Of a DNA stretch of 64,000 bases, positions 52,669-61,944 are shown in pieces. The notes under the pieces are model-generated. The model saw only the letters and a program-made list of their open reading frames with translations. It searched no databases and was not told the origin of the DNA. A program made the position numbers and the translations under genes. Position 1 is the first letter of the stretch. Each line of letters starts with the position of its first letter. Source of the DNA: Sedimentisphaerales bacterium (lineage in GTDB: Bacteria > Planctomycetota > Phycisphaerae > Sedimentisphaerales > Anaerohalosphaeraceae); NCBI GenBank assembly GCA_028282905.1, contig JANQGW010000184.1, positions 1 through 64,000 on the forward strand, in the 5' to 3' direction.

Positions 52669-53757
52669 ATGGATTTTGCGGTAATCATGGCAGGCGGAAC
52701 CGGTAAGCGGCTGTGGCCGCTGAGCCGTCAGACGCGACCCAAACAGGTTCTGAAGCTGCTGGACGGTGATACGCTGCTTCGCAAGTGTTTCGACCGTCTT
52801 CGGGGTATCTTTGATCTGCGCAATATCCTTGTTCTGACCAATGCCGGCTATGTTGATTTGGTGCGTGAAAATCTACCGGAACTGCCGAACGAAAATGTGA
52901 TTGCCGAGCCGGCGGTACGAGACACTGCTGGTGCAATTGGTTTGGCCGCGGCGGTGCTGCACAAAGTTGACCCCAATGCCAATATGGCTGTTGTGACGGC
53001 TGATCAGGTGCTGGAACCGAAAGAAACATTTCAGCGGGCTATGCAAAGTGCGTTGGCGTTTGTCAAGGCAAACCATGAAGCCTTGGTGACCTTCGGGATT
53101 CAACCGACCTTTTCCAGCACCCAGCTTGGCTATATTAAACTGGGGCAGAGTGCTCCTTGCGAGACGGCTGGAGATACGATCCATGTAGTCGAGGCATTCA
53201 AGGAAAAGCCAAACGAAGAAACTGCTGAAGAGTACTTAGCCAGTGGACAGTATGCCTGGAACTCCGGTATGTTTGTCTGGCGGTGTGCGACAATTCTTGA
53301 CAATCTTAAAAAGTTCCTGCCTGAATCGACCGAACCGCTGGAGGCTATCGCGACCGAATGGGGAAAACCCGATCAGCAGCAGACATTGCAGGACTGGTTT
53401 CCAAAACTGCCGAAAATCAGCATTGACTTTGCCGTCATGGAAAAAGCTGAATCGGTTTACGGTGTGAATCTGCCGTGCCGATGGCTGGATATGGGTTCGT
53501 TTGCGGCGCTGGTGGATATTCTCGAATCGGACGATGACAACAACATTGTGATTACCGGCCACAGCGAACTGATGGACAGCCAAAATAATATTGTTGCTAC
53601 GGAAGAAAAGAATCACCTGCTGGCGTTGATTGGCGTTGAGAATATGATTGTCGCGCATAGTAAAGACGCTACCTTAGTCTGTCCCATTGACCAGGCCCAC
53701 CGGCTGAAAGAACTGCTTGAACGCGTACAGGCTCATCATCCGGAACATTTTCTCTAA
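52669..53757 (+). CDS. manC: Mannose-1-phosphate guanylyltransferase
   Basis: 362 residues from ATG 52669 (AAGGGAG eight bases upstream); an earlier frame start at 52612 lies within the REP remnant and is rejected. Nucleotidyltransferase signature FAVIMAGGTGKRLWPLSRQTRPKQVL (GGTGKR..P.SR), conserved AEPAVRDTAGAIGLAA, FKEKPNEETAEEYLASGQY-WNSGMF, and a left-handed helix end FAVMEKAESVYGVNL. Makes GDP-mannose from mannose-1-P and GTP for cell-surface glycans. Short form: the phosphomannose isomerase (cupin) domain is absent. Stop overlaps almost into ruvX, two bases apart. Confidence 0.9.
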   Translation: MDFAVIMAGGTGKRLWPLSRQTRPKQVLKLLDGDTLLRKCFDRLRGIFDLRNILVLTNAGYVDLVRENLPELPNENVIAEPAVRDTAGAIGLAAAVLHKVDPNANMAVVTADQVLEPKETFQRAMQSALAFVKANHEALVTFGIQPTFSSTQLGYIKLGQSAPCETAGDTIHVVEAFKEKPNEETAEEYLASGQYAWNSGMFVWRCATILDNLKKFLPESTEPLEAIATEWGKPDQQQTLQDWFPKLPKISIDFAVMEKAESVYGVNLPCRWLDMGSFAALVDILESDDDNNIVITGHSELMDSQNNIVATEEKNHLLALIGVENMIVAHSKDATLVCPIDQAHRLKELLERVQAHHPEHFL

Positions 53758-53759
53758 TC

Positions 53760-54176
53760 ATGCGATATCTGGCAATCGATCACGGTCAAAAGCGAACGGG
53801 ACTGGCAGTTTCTGATGCGTCGGAAACACTGGTCTCGCCCCATTCGGTGATTGAAACTCAAAGCAGCGTTGAACTGTTGCGACGCATTTTACCCGTCATT
53901 GCCGATGAGCAGATTGAGACGATTATCATTGGCCTGCCATACAATATGGACGGCTCGGAAGGCCCGCGGGCCAAACAAGTGCGGCAGTTTGCCGACCAGT
54001 TAGCTGATAAAGTGGAAATCCCCATTCTGTTTTACGATGAGCGGCTCAGCAGCTTTGAGGCAGAAGGCCTGATGACGGAGATGGAACTGACGCGAAAAAA
54101 GAAGAAAAAGCGTCTGGATGCCATCGCCGCGGCAGCTATTTTAAGGGCCTTCTTAGACTCAAAAGCCAGTCAATAA
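53760..54176 (+). CDS. ruvX: Holliday junction resolvase-like RuvX/YqgF
   Basis: 138 residues. RNase H-fold: AIDHGQKRTGLAVSD (first Asp), ETIIIGLPYNMDGSEG, FYDERLSSFEAEGLM (Glu) and RLDAIAAAAILRAFL (last Asp). Acts on rRNA processing or Holliday junctions in other bacteria. Two-base gap to manC suggests cotranscription. Convergent with the dockerin protein gene, stops 28 bases apart. Confidence 0.9.
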   Translation: MRYLAIDHGQKRTGLAVSDASETLVSPHSVIETQSSVELLRRILPVIADEQIETIIIGLPYNMDGSEGPRAKQVRQFADQLADKVEIPILFYDERLSSFEAEGLMTEMELTRKKKKKRLDAIAAAAILRAFLDSKASQ

Positions 54177-54204
54177 TATTTACTTATCCGACAACAGAAT
54201 TGCT

Positions 54205-55299
54205 TTACTGACACTCGACAGCCGAAGGGTTTTGGTTGCAGTCGAGCAGCCAGTTATAAGATATTTCTACAAGATCCAGTAAGTCAACCCGGCAATCTCC
54301 GTTGATATCACCAATAGGAGGATTCTCGCATATCAGACGGAAAGTAAAAGTGCCCAGTGGTGGATCGCCTGTAAATGGAAAGCCGGTAATTAAGGAGATA
54401 GACTCGGCCGGATTCGTATCAGCGTTAGGCGATGTAAAATCGACCCCGCTGTCTGTACCGGCATCATAAGGAGGCAGTTCTACAACGACTTCGCCGCGCC
54501 ACTTTCCATCTTTGTATAGCTCCAGTCCGGCAACACCGACAAACCAGTCCGGGCTGGGGGCAATCATGGAAACAAGGCTGACTGTTCCATGTGCAGAGTG
54601 TGCGGAAAAGGTCTTGCTCACCACTCCCGGCGACAGTGAAATCCCGCCGCCGGAAATCTGGCTGTAAGCGGTGCCCGCGAGAATTTCGGTATTGATCTCT
54701 GTATTCAAAGGAGATTTACTTCCTGTTTCAGCCATATTCTCGATCCCCGCTGTGGCCAATTGTCCGGACTGCCACATTACATATCCATCGTCATGCGTAG
54801 CGCCAATCAGTCCCGAAAAATGTGGGTTTGGTGGAAAGTTTGTATGGGTTTGCGCACTCCAGGTTGCGTCAAATGTCACTTCATATTCAACGACCGAACC
54901 AAATGTTCCCGAACCGAAATTGACATCGACGTCCTCACACCAAACCGAAATAGCATTGTATCCATCCAGCGGATTGCTGCCCGGCACATCGATAACCAGC
55001 GTATCATTCGTATAAACCGTACCGGTAAGTAATGGTCCGATTTGGAGACCGGCAACAAAATCTTCCTGTGTATTCGTTTCGCCAAGATAAAAATACACGG
55101 CAGGGCCGCCGCCGTCATAATTGAAGTTATTAATCTGAATAGTGTCCTCATCAAGAATAGTAGCGGTTCCCGAGACATTATGCGATAAAGTGCTGAACTG
55201 GGCTTGGTGTCCAGTTCGGGAATAGGCATAAACGCTTGATACAAGCAAAGTTAAAGCCAATGCGGCAAGACTTGGATAAGAAAAAAGTCGAGTTTTCAT
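54205..55299 (-). CDS. Secreted DM13-spondin_N-dockerin protein
   Basis: 364 residues with signal peptide (YPSLAALALTLLVSSVYA). Domain order: DM13-like about 35-130 (ILDEDTIQINNFNYDGGGPAVYFYLG, LTGTVYTNDTLVIDVPGSN, and WCEDVDVNFGSG with Cys); spondin_N-like about 130-310 (YEVTFDATWSAQTHTNFPPNPHFSGLIGATHD, VAGLELYKDGKWRGEVVVELPPYDAGTDSG); type I dockerin-like end GDINGDCRVDLLDLVEISYNWLLDC with one calcium loop visible. DM13 and spondin_N are mainly known from animal extracellular matrix proteins; here with a dockerin that implies attachment to a cohesin-bearing scaffold not in the window. Promoter at 55350; AAGGAG before ATG. Confidence 0.72.
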   Translation of the reverse strand: MKTRLFSYPSLAALALTLLVSSVYAYSRTGHQAQFSTLSHNVSGTATILDEDTIQINNFNYDGGGPAVYFYLGETNTQEDFVAGLQIGPLLTGTVYTNDTLVIDVPGSNPLDGYNAISVWCEDVDVNFGSGTFGSVVEYEVTFDATWSAQTHTNFPPNPHFSGLIGATHDDGYVMWQSGQLATAGIENMAETGSKSPLNTEINTEILAGTAYSQISGGGISLSPGVVSKTFSAHSAHGTVSLVSMIAPSPDWFVGVAGLELYKDGKWRGEVVVELPPYDAGTDSGVDFTSPNADTNPAESISLITGFPFTGDPPLGTFTFRLICENPPIGDINGDCRVDLLDLVEISYNWLLDCNQNPSAVECQ

Positions 55300-55349
55300 A
55301 GTTCCTGCTCCTTATTTACTTGTTTTTGAGTTTAATTGGTAACATATCA

Positions 55350-55379
55350 ATATTACTAATACCGGTTGTTTTTGTTCAA
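55350..55379 (-). promoter_or_regulatory. Candidate promoter of the DM13-spondin gene
   Basis: On the minus strand TTGAAC (55379-55374), 18-base spacer, TAATAT (55355-55350), 50 bases before the ATG at 55299. Confidence 0.45.
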
Positions 55380-55569
55380 TATTTCATTTTTACCTGGCTA
55401 AGTTTTCTGTAAGTCTAATTTCTGTAATGGCTTACGGCGGCGATGGGGCGAGGTGATAAAAAAACGAATTCTGCGAAATATTTTTCGTCGCATTTTCACT
55501 TTTTCATCGTATAGTAATTAATGTAAATAAATTGAATGTGATCCGATCGGCAAGGTTAGGAGGTTTGAT

Positions 55570-56325
55570 ATGGATCTGGTGAAAAATGGGAAACTGAACA
55601 TAGTTCGGGCCGAAAACGGCGGGCAGTTGGCTCATCGTGCTTTGGAGGTGTTTATTCAGACAGCACGTGAGGCGATTGACAAACGGGGTGTTTTTTATGT
55701 TGCTATTTCCGGCGGGAATACGCCGGGGATGTTTTACGAACTGCTGTCGGAGGAATCATCCTATTCGCAAATTGATTGGGACCGGGTTCACCTGTTCTGG
55801 GTGGATGAGCGATGCGTTCATCCCAGTGCCGAAGCAAGTAATTTTGGCTTGGCAGTGCACACGTTTTTACTGGATGTTCCGATTCCCGGTGAAAATGTCC
55901 ATCGCGTTACCGGCGAGGAAATTGATTATGCCAAAGCGGCTTCTGAATATGAACAAACGATTCTTAACGTGTTTGGTCTTCAGCGAGGACAGGTACCGAC
56001 ATTTGATCTGATTATGCTGGGGATGGGTTCTGATGGGCACATCGGCTCATTACTGCCAAATACTTACGCACTGTTTGACACGGATGACCTGGTCAGTGCG
56101 GTCTATAAATTTGATGATTTCAGCCGGATTACACTGACGGTTCCGGTACTCAAGCAGGCTGACCATATTATCGTGCTGATCAGCGGTCAGGCCAAGGCTG
56201 AAATTGTCCGTGATGTCTTCCTGTCTGAGCCGGATGAGGTTAAATATCCGGTGCATTCACTCTGGCCAATTTTGGATAAGATTACCTGGATTATGGATCA
56301 ACATGCAGGATCGTTGATCCAGTAG
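55570..56325 (+). CDS. pgl: 6-phosphogluconolactonase
   Basis: 251 residues; AGGAGG eight bases before ATG. Short Pgl/NagB-fold enzyme: YVAISGGNTPGMFYELL, LFWVDERCVHPSAEASNFGL, GMGSDGHIGSLLPNTYAL. Hydrolyses 6-phosphogluconolactone in the oxidative pentose phosphate pathway. Zwf and Gnd are not in the window. Convergent with the large coiled-coil gene. Confidence 0.9.
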   Translation: MDLVKNGKLNIVRAENGGQLAHRALEVFIQTAREAIDKRGVFYVAISGGNTPGMFYELLSEESSYSQIDWDRVHLFWVDERCVHPSAEASNFGLAVHTFLLDVPIPGENVHRVTGEEIDYAKAASEYEQTILNVFGLQRGQVPTFDLIMLGMGSDGHIGSLLPNTYALFDTDDLVSAVYKFDDFSRITLTVPVLKQADHIIVLISGQAKAEIVRDVFLSEPDEVKYPVHSLWPILDKITWIMDQHAGSLIQ

Positions 56326-56405
56326 GGCGGGACAGTTAGAATTCCACTCCCGGTGTGATAATCATCCATCCCGGAACAATCGGTTCAATAAAACACGTCG
56401 TCATG

Positions 56406-59400
56406 TTAATTGTTCATTGATGTCGAGCCGGGGTGAACAAGGGATTTGCGATGGACCAGGCCAAGGTCTTTGCGGACGATTTCCTGGAGAATATCCTGTT
56501 GGAACGAGGTTAGCGAATGATCGGTCCAGGGATGATGCTGAATACCGAGATGACGATTTCGAGACGGAGCTGGCATTTCCGGCTGGGCCGTGTTGACATA
56601 TTGCTGAACGACACGGGCCACCGAGCTTTTTGCTTTTGATGCCGCCGCCGGAGCCGGGGCAACACGCTGCCGGCGCTGTGAGACGCTTCGTCGCTGCTGC
56701 TCCATGATTTGTTCAGCCAGGTTAAACGTCGGCACGATGCCATCCGGTTCTTTGGCAGTTGTTGAAATCTCCGGCTCGACTTCATCCGGTTCGTAAAAAT
56801 CTTTCTGAGAGTCGGCTTCAACCGTTTCTAAGGGCATTTCAAAGCCGGCTTGAATGTGCTCTTTTTCGTCGGTCAGCGTTTGAATCTTTTCCTGTGCCTG
56901 AAGCACTTCCTCTTGTATCAACTCATTAGATTCAGTGAGCCGGTCAATTTCATGTTGAAGTTGTGATTGATTTTCCTGGTGCTGTTCCATCGCCGATAAG
57001 AGCGATTCCTTTTCTTCGCGGGTTTCGCCCAGAGCCGTCTGTAGCTGTTCACATTCGCTGCGGAGATTCTGGCTACAGCATCGCTCGTCAATCAGTTCGG
57101 CCTGTGCGACTTCAAGCTGTGATTCAATCGCGACCAGCCTCTCCAAGTCAGTCTCATTCTTTTGCTGGTCGGTCTTGTAACGCTTCAGTTCTTCCGTAAG
57201 CGTTATATTGTCATTCTGAAGCAGGGAGTTTTTCTCGTTCAAAATATCCAACTCGCCGGCGGTCTGTACCTGATAGGCCTCGTATTCATGCCGCGTTTGC
57301 TCAAAATCTTCTTGAAGCTGACGGCTGCGAGACCGGAAGGTATCCAGTTCCTTCAGCAAACCGGTCATTTCATGTTCCTCCTGATCGCGAAAACGTACAA
57401 ACTGGCTTTCAAGTGACTCGTAGTCGGCTTGCAATCCTGTCTGCTGCTCTGTTTTCTGCTCCAATAGTTCGGAAAGACGTTGGTTATCCTCTTCGGCAGT
57501 TGCCAGTTTTTCTTCCGTTTCCTGCAGTTGTCCTTCAAGGCTGCGTTTCGCAGTGCGTTCATTGGAAAGAACCGTTTCGGTTTCTTTCAGTTCTTCACGA
57601 ATCTGGTGCGTCTGCGAAGCGGCAATTTTCAACTCATCCACCCGGTCTTTCAGGACGATAATCTCATTGGAAAGTGTTTCGGCATTATCAAGCATCGCTT
57701 GTTTTTCATCCGCAAGCTGGTGGTTTCTCTGCTCCAGTTGGCCAATCTGCTCCTGCAGAGCCGAAACCTTCGCTTCCGCGGCTTGATTCTCTGCCATCTG
57801 CTGTCGGAGGGTGTCCAGTTCCTGCTTGTATTGCGATTCAGCCTGAGCTTTCGTGTTGAATTCGTTCTGTAAATGTTCGATTGTTTGCTGCAAATCCTGT
57901 AGTCGGTCCTGATTCTGCTGACGCTGTTCCGTTAGTTCAGCCGAATTCGCCGCAGCTTTTTCAAGTTGTTCTTTCTGCGTCTGAATTGTCGTTTCCAGTA
58001 ACTGTTTCTGTGTACGGAAATCATCCTGTGTCTGCTCCAGTGTACTTTGTAGATTCTGAAATTGCTGATTTTTGTTTTTCTCGGACTGGCCGCGTTCTTC
58101 TAATTCTTTTCGTAGCTGCTCAACCGTCTGGCGGAGTTGTTGATTGTCGCTTTGTCCCTGCTGATGTTGAGCAGTCAGTTCATTGGACGCGGAAACAGTG
58201 GATTCATATTTTTCAGTCAATGTCTGGACCTGGGATTCAAGCGTCTGTTTTTCCGCTTGGAAGCTATCCTGCGTTTGCTGCAGTATGTTTTGCAGATTCT
58301 GCAATTGCTGGTTTTGGCTTAGCTGAGAATGACTTCGCTCGTCTAATTCCTTTCGTAACTGCTCAACCGTCTGCTGAAGCTGTTGTTTTTCGCTTTGTTT
58401 CTGTTGACATTGAGCGGTCAAATCATTTGATTCAGAAGCAGCGGACTCATATTTTTCCGTTAATACCTGGACTTGCGATTCCAGAGCCTGTTTTTCTGTC
58501 TGGTAACTATTCTGAGTCTGTTCCAGTGTGTTTTGCAGGTTCTGTAGTTGCTGATTTTTGCTTTGTTCGGACTGGCCGCGTTCTTCTAATTCCTTTCGCA
58601 ACTGCTCAACCGTCTGGCGGAGCTGTTGATTGTCGCTTTGTCCTTGCTGGTGTTGAGTGGTCAGTTCATTGGATGCGGAAACGGCGGAATCATATTTGTC
58701 CGTCAATGCCTGCAGGTGTGTTTCCAGAGCCTGCTTTTCTGCTTGATAACTATTTTGCGTCTGTTCCAGCGTGCTTTGCAGGTTTTCTAATTGCTCCGAT
58801 TGGTTCTGTTCTGTCTGAGAGCGGCGTTCTAATTCCTCTCGCAATTGCACAATCGTTTGTTCTAATTGCTGCTTCTGACTCTCGCTTTGTCGGGACTGTT
58901 CCGAAAGTGATTCGGATTCAGTTGCGGCTTTCTCAAGTTTCTCTTTCAGTGTCTGAATCGTTGTTTCCAGCAACTGCTTCTGTGTTCGATAATCATCCTC
59001 TGTTTGATCAAGGGTACTTTTTAGATTCTGCAGTTGCAAGGATTGATTTTGGTTGGCCTGTGTTCTGTTATCCAGTTCTTCTTTTAGCTGCTGGATTGTC
59101 TGCTCATTTTGCTGTTGCTGGGTCTGTGTTTGCTGATGTCGGGTCGTCAGTTCATTCGATTCGGCGATGGTCGTTTCCAGCTTAACCACCAGCATTTGAA
59201 TGCGCGACTCCAACGCCTGTTTTTCAGTCTCAAAATCATTCTGCGATTGCTGCAAGGTTTCCTTCTGTGCGTTCATTTGCTGCGCCAGATTTTGCTCGGT
59301 CTGCGTACGTCTGTTGACTTCTTCCTGTAGTTGTCGGATGGTCTGTTCGGACTGCTGCTGTTGGGCTTGGGACTCTTGCTGCTGTTCGGTGAGTGCTGTC

Positions 59401-60599
59401 GAAGCCGCATCCGCTTTTTCAAGTTTTTCTTTCAGTGTTTGGATTGTCGTTTCCAGCAGCTGTTTCTGGGTGCGGAAGTCGTCCTGTGTCTGTTCGAGCG
59501 TGTGCTGCAGATTTTGGACTTGTTTTGTGCGGCTCTGCTCGGACTGTGTACGGTTTGCCAACTCCACCTTCAATTGTTCAGTCGTTTGCTGCAATTGCTG
59601 TTGAACTGCTTGTGCTTCCTGACGTTGAGCGGTCAACGTATCGGATTCGGATACGGCTGCTTCCAGCTTTTCCGTTAACGCCTGAATCTGCGACTGAAGC
59701 GACTCTTTTTCAGTCCCAAAATCATTCTGTGTTTTCTCCAGCGTATTCTGCAGGCTCTGTAGTTGCTGTGATCGTTCCTCGACAGATTTCGTTTGGCTTT
59801 CAAGCTGCTCCGTAAGTTGTTGAACGGTAAGCTGGGATTGCTGCTGGGCCTGTTGCTGTTGTGTGGATAGAGCTTTTGATTCGGAAGCGGCCTTTTCCAG
59901 TTTTTCGGTTAGTGCCTGGATTTGGGATTCCAGTGCTTTTTTCTGAGTTTCAGATTCCTGCTGTGTTTTTCGAAGCGTTTCCTGTAAAAAGCCACATTTT
60001 TTGCTGAGGGAGTCTTTTTCGGCGTTAAAACCATCCAGCTTCTCCAGAAGTTGCTGTTTCTCCGTGCCGATTGCCTCCACATCCTGATTCAACTGCAATT
60101 GCTTTTTAACCGCCTGCTCTTTTTCACTTCGTTCGGCGGCTATTGTTTGTTGGAGTTGGTCTATCGCAACCTTAAGGCTCTCACCTTCCTGCCGGCGGGA
60201 GGCCAGTTCGTTCTGCGCCTGTTGCAGCTTGTAGCGAAGCTGTTGGACATCTGCTATTGGTTCGGCTTGACCGGACATCGCCGCTGCAAGGACGGCACCA
60301 GCCTTTTTATCTCCTTTAGCGGCTGCCTTCGGAGTCTTTTGCTGTTGAACGGTATCCAGTGACGGTATTTGTCCGGGCTGGGCAGGCTTAGATGGCTGAT
60401 CGGAAGGGGGCTTTGAGGTTTTAGAAGCCAACGAGTTGGAATCATTGACAACCGGAGCTGCCGGCTGTTCGGCAATTTTCTTCCGTCGGGGCGCAGACGC
60501 ATCAGGCTTGCGAATCGCTCCGAGGGCTTTTCGCAAATCCGATTTACACTGCAAAATATCAGCGTCTAATGATTGATTATCCAGTTTTTCGTCCGGCAT
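56406..60599 (-). CDS. Giant coiled-coil protein with nine ~81-residue repeats
   Basis: 1397 residues from ATG 60599, chosen for GGGAGGG upstream; a frame start at 60635 would add 12 residues. After a low-complexity N-terminus (1-~130: KPPSDQPSKPAQPGQIPS and similar), nearly the whole length is Gln/Glu-rich coiled coil (about 150-1210), then a Pro/Ala linker and a short conserved-looking end (RRQRVAPAPAAASKAKSS, PAPSRNRHLGIQHHPWTD). About residues 220-930 consist of nine tandem units of ~81 residues starting SQIQALTEKLEKAASES, SQIQALTEKLEAAVSES, TTIQTLKEKLEKADAAS, SRIQMLVVKLETTIAES, TTIQTLKEKLEKAATES, THLQALTDKYDSAVSAS, SQVQVLTEKYESAASES, SQVQTLTEKYESTVSAS, TTIQTQKEQLEKAAANS. No signal peptide or helix anchor. 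Last gene of a minus-strand run with smc and two M16 genes; 103 bases from the M16 gene. Likely a cytoplasmic structural or scaffold protein. Confidence 0.78.
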   Translation of the reverse strand: MPDEKLDNQSLDADILQCKSDLRKALGAIRKPDASAPRRKKIAEQPAAPVVNDSNSLASKTSKPPSDQPSKPAQPGQIPSLDTVQQQKTPKAAAKGDKKAGAVLAAAMSGQAEPIADVQQLRYKLQQAQNELASRRQEGESLKVAIDQLQQTIAAERSEKEQAVKKQLQLNQDVEAIGTEKQQLLEKLDGFNAEKDSLSKKCGFLQETLRKTQQESETQKKALESQIQALTEKLEKAASESKALSTQQQQAQQQSQLTVQQLTEQLESQTKSVEERSQQLQSLQNTLEKTQNDFGTEKESLQSQIQALTEKLEAAVSESDTLTAQRQEAQAVQQQLQQTTEQLKVELANRTQSEQSRTKQVQNLQHTLEQTQDDFRTQKQLLETTIQTLKEKLEKADAASTALTEQQQESQAQQQQSEQTIRQLQEEVNRRTQTEQNLAQQMNAQKETLQQSQNDFETEKQALESRIQMLVVKLETTIAESNELTTRHQQTQTQQQQNEQTIQQLKEELDNRTQANQNQSLQLQNLKSTLDQTEDDYRTQKQLLETTIQTLKEKLEKAATESESLSEQSRQSESQKQQLEQTIVQLREELERRSQTEQNQSEQLENLQSTLEQTQNSYQAEKQALETHLQALTDKYDSAVSASNELTTQHQQGQSDNQQLRQTVEQLRKELEERGQSEQSKNQQLQNLQNTLEQTQNSYQTEKQALESQVQVLTEKYESAASESNDLTAQCQQKQSEKQQLQQTVEQLRKELDERSHSQLSQNQQLQNLQNILQQTQDSFQAEKQTLESQVQTLTEKYESTVSASNELTAQHQQGQSDNQQLRQTVEQLRKELEERGQSEKNKNQQFQNLQSTLEQTQDDFRTQKQLLETTIQTQKEQLEKAAANSAELTEQRQQNQDRLQDLQQTIEHLQNEFNTKAQAESQYKQELDTLRQQMAENQAAEAKVSALQEQIGQLEQRNHQLADEKQAMLDNAETLSNEIIVLKDRVDELKIAASQTHQIREELKETETVLSNERTAKRSLEGQLQETEEKLATAEEDNQRLSELLEQKTEQQTGLQADYESLESQFVRFRDQEEHEMTGLLKELDTFRSRSRQLQEDFEQTRHEYEAYQVQTAGELDILNEKNSLLQNDNITLTEELKRYKTDQQKNETDLERLVAIESQLEVAQAELIDERCCSQNLRSECEQLQTALGETREEKESLLSAMEQHQENQSQLQHEIDRLTESNELIQEEVLQAQEKIQTLTDEKEHIQAGFEMPLETVEADSQKDFYEPDEVEPEISTTAKEPDGIVPTFNLAEQIMEQQRRSVSQRRQRVAPAPAAASKAKSSVARVVQQYVNTAQPEMPAPSRNRHLGIQHHPWTDHSLTSFQQDILQEIVRKDLGLVHRKSLVHPGSTSMNN

Positions 60600-60702
60600 T
60601 ACACCCTCCCATAAAAAGTTTACCCTTTTTACCATAAATTGGCCCGAAAATCAAGGTTAGGGCGTTCTTTTTATGTAATCGAGATCCCTATCACAGCATT
60701 TT

Positions 60703-61926
60703 TTAAAGCTGCTGCGGCCCCAGTGACATCAGTGTGTAGCGACTGGGATTCAATTGTTCGATAAGTCGGGAAACATCATCCAGCGTTACCGTCTTAATCT
60801 GATCGACTTCCTGCTGGACGGTCTGGTAATGATGATTATAAGTCCAATTGAATCCGAGGCTTACAAGTCGTCCCATGGGCTGTTCACACTTGAGTGTCAT
60901 GGCGCTGAGAACTTTGTTGCGTGCTGTTTCCAGTTCTGCCTGTGTGACGCCATTGGTCTGAATATCCGTGTGCATGGCGTCAATCGTTTCCAGAACACTG
61001 CTGACCTTATCCGGCCCGCAGCAGATGTAGCTGTAGAACACACCCGCGCCGTCCATGGACTCACACTGCATCACGGCGATATCGGCCAGTGCCGGGTCCA
61101 CCAAGGCCCAGTAATAGCGGGAGCCGGTTTCATCGCCCAGCATCATCCCCAAAAGCGAGGCCGCATAGCGACGCGGATCCTGCATCGAAACCGTCGGACT
61201 GAGCAGGCACAGGTGTTGGCGTACCAGATTGTCATTTTGAACGTGTTTTTTCTTGAACGTGCCTTCAAATTCACTCAGGGGTCGGGGCGAATCCATGGTT
61301 TCCCAGACGCCGCAATGTTTTTCGGCCAGTGTACAGAGGCGGTCGAAGTTGAAATTTCCGCAACAAGCCAAAACCATATTGTTCGGGGCATAGCGACTCG
61401 AAAAATAGTTCCGCATTTGGTCGGCACTCATGTCGGTAATGCTCTCATTGGTGCCGAGAACGCTGTTGCCGCAGCAGTGTGAGCCGAAATGCAGTGCCCG
61501 GCCCTGATCCATCACGTCAAACTGCGGCAAGTCCTTGTACATCGCGATTTCTTCGAGAATGACATTTTTTTCCAGATTAAAATCGTCATCCCGCAGTGTT
61601 GCCCGCATGAGCTGCATCCACAGGGCAGCGACATCTTCCAGGTATTCCGGCAGTACCGCCGCATAATAAACGGTATTTTCTTCACTGGTAAAGGCGTTAA
61701 ACTTGGCCCCCAATCGGTCAAAGGCCTCGTTGACCTCCAACGGTGAAAGTTTTTCCGTGCCTTTGAACATCATATGTTCCAGAAAGTGCGAAACACCGCT
61801 GATTTCAGGGCTTTCGTCTCGTGAACCGGTTTTTACAAAAAAACCAACCGCTGCCGACTGAGCCGCGTCGTTAACCTCACCGATAATTGTCAGGCCGTTA
61901 TCCAGTTGTCTGTGTTTAAATTCCAT
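60703..61926 (-). CDS. M16-family zinc metallopeptidase (catalytic subunit)
   Basis: 407 residues. Inverted zinc motif HFLEHMMFKGT (HxxEH) near residue 47, with EVNEAFDRLGAKFNAFTSEENTVYY and third ligand-type Glu downstream; C-terminal half VSPTVSMQDPRRYAASLLGMMLG. Matches PqqL/mitochondrial-processing-peptidase-like enzymes. It pairs with the gene at 61945, which lacks the zinc site, forming the usual active/inactive two-subunit peptidase. Cytoplasmic; no signal peptide. Confidence 0.9.
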   Translation of the reverse strand: MEFKHRQLDNGLTIIGEVNDAAQSAAVGFFVKTGSRDESPEISGVSHFLEHMMFKGTEKLSPLEVNEAFDRLGAKFNAFTSEENTVYYAAVLPEYLEDVAALWMQLMRATLRDDDFNLEKNVILEEIAMYKDLPQFDVMDQGRALHFGSHCCGNSVLGTNESITDMSADQMRNYFSSRYAPNNMVLACCGNFNFDRLCTLAEKHCGVWETMDSPRPLSEFEGTFKKKHVQNDNLVRQHLCLLSPTVSMQDPRRYAASLLGMMLGDETGSRYYWALVDPALADIAVMQCESMDGAGVFYSYICCGPDKVSSVLETIDAMHTDIQTNGVTQAELETARNKVLSAMTLKCEQPMGRLVSLGFNWTYNHHYQTVQQEVDQIKTVTLDDVSRLIEQLNPSRYTLMSLGPQQL

Positions 61927-61944
61927 TATCTAAAGTCTCTGTCA

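Noticed and set aside
57881-59185. 434-codon plus-strand open frame opposite the coiled-coil gene
   Set aside because: It mirrors the repeats of the minus-strand Gln/Glu-rich gene; the translation is low-complexity Val/Ser/Phe-rich and has no ribosome site.
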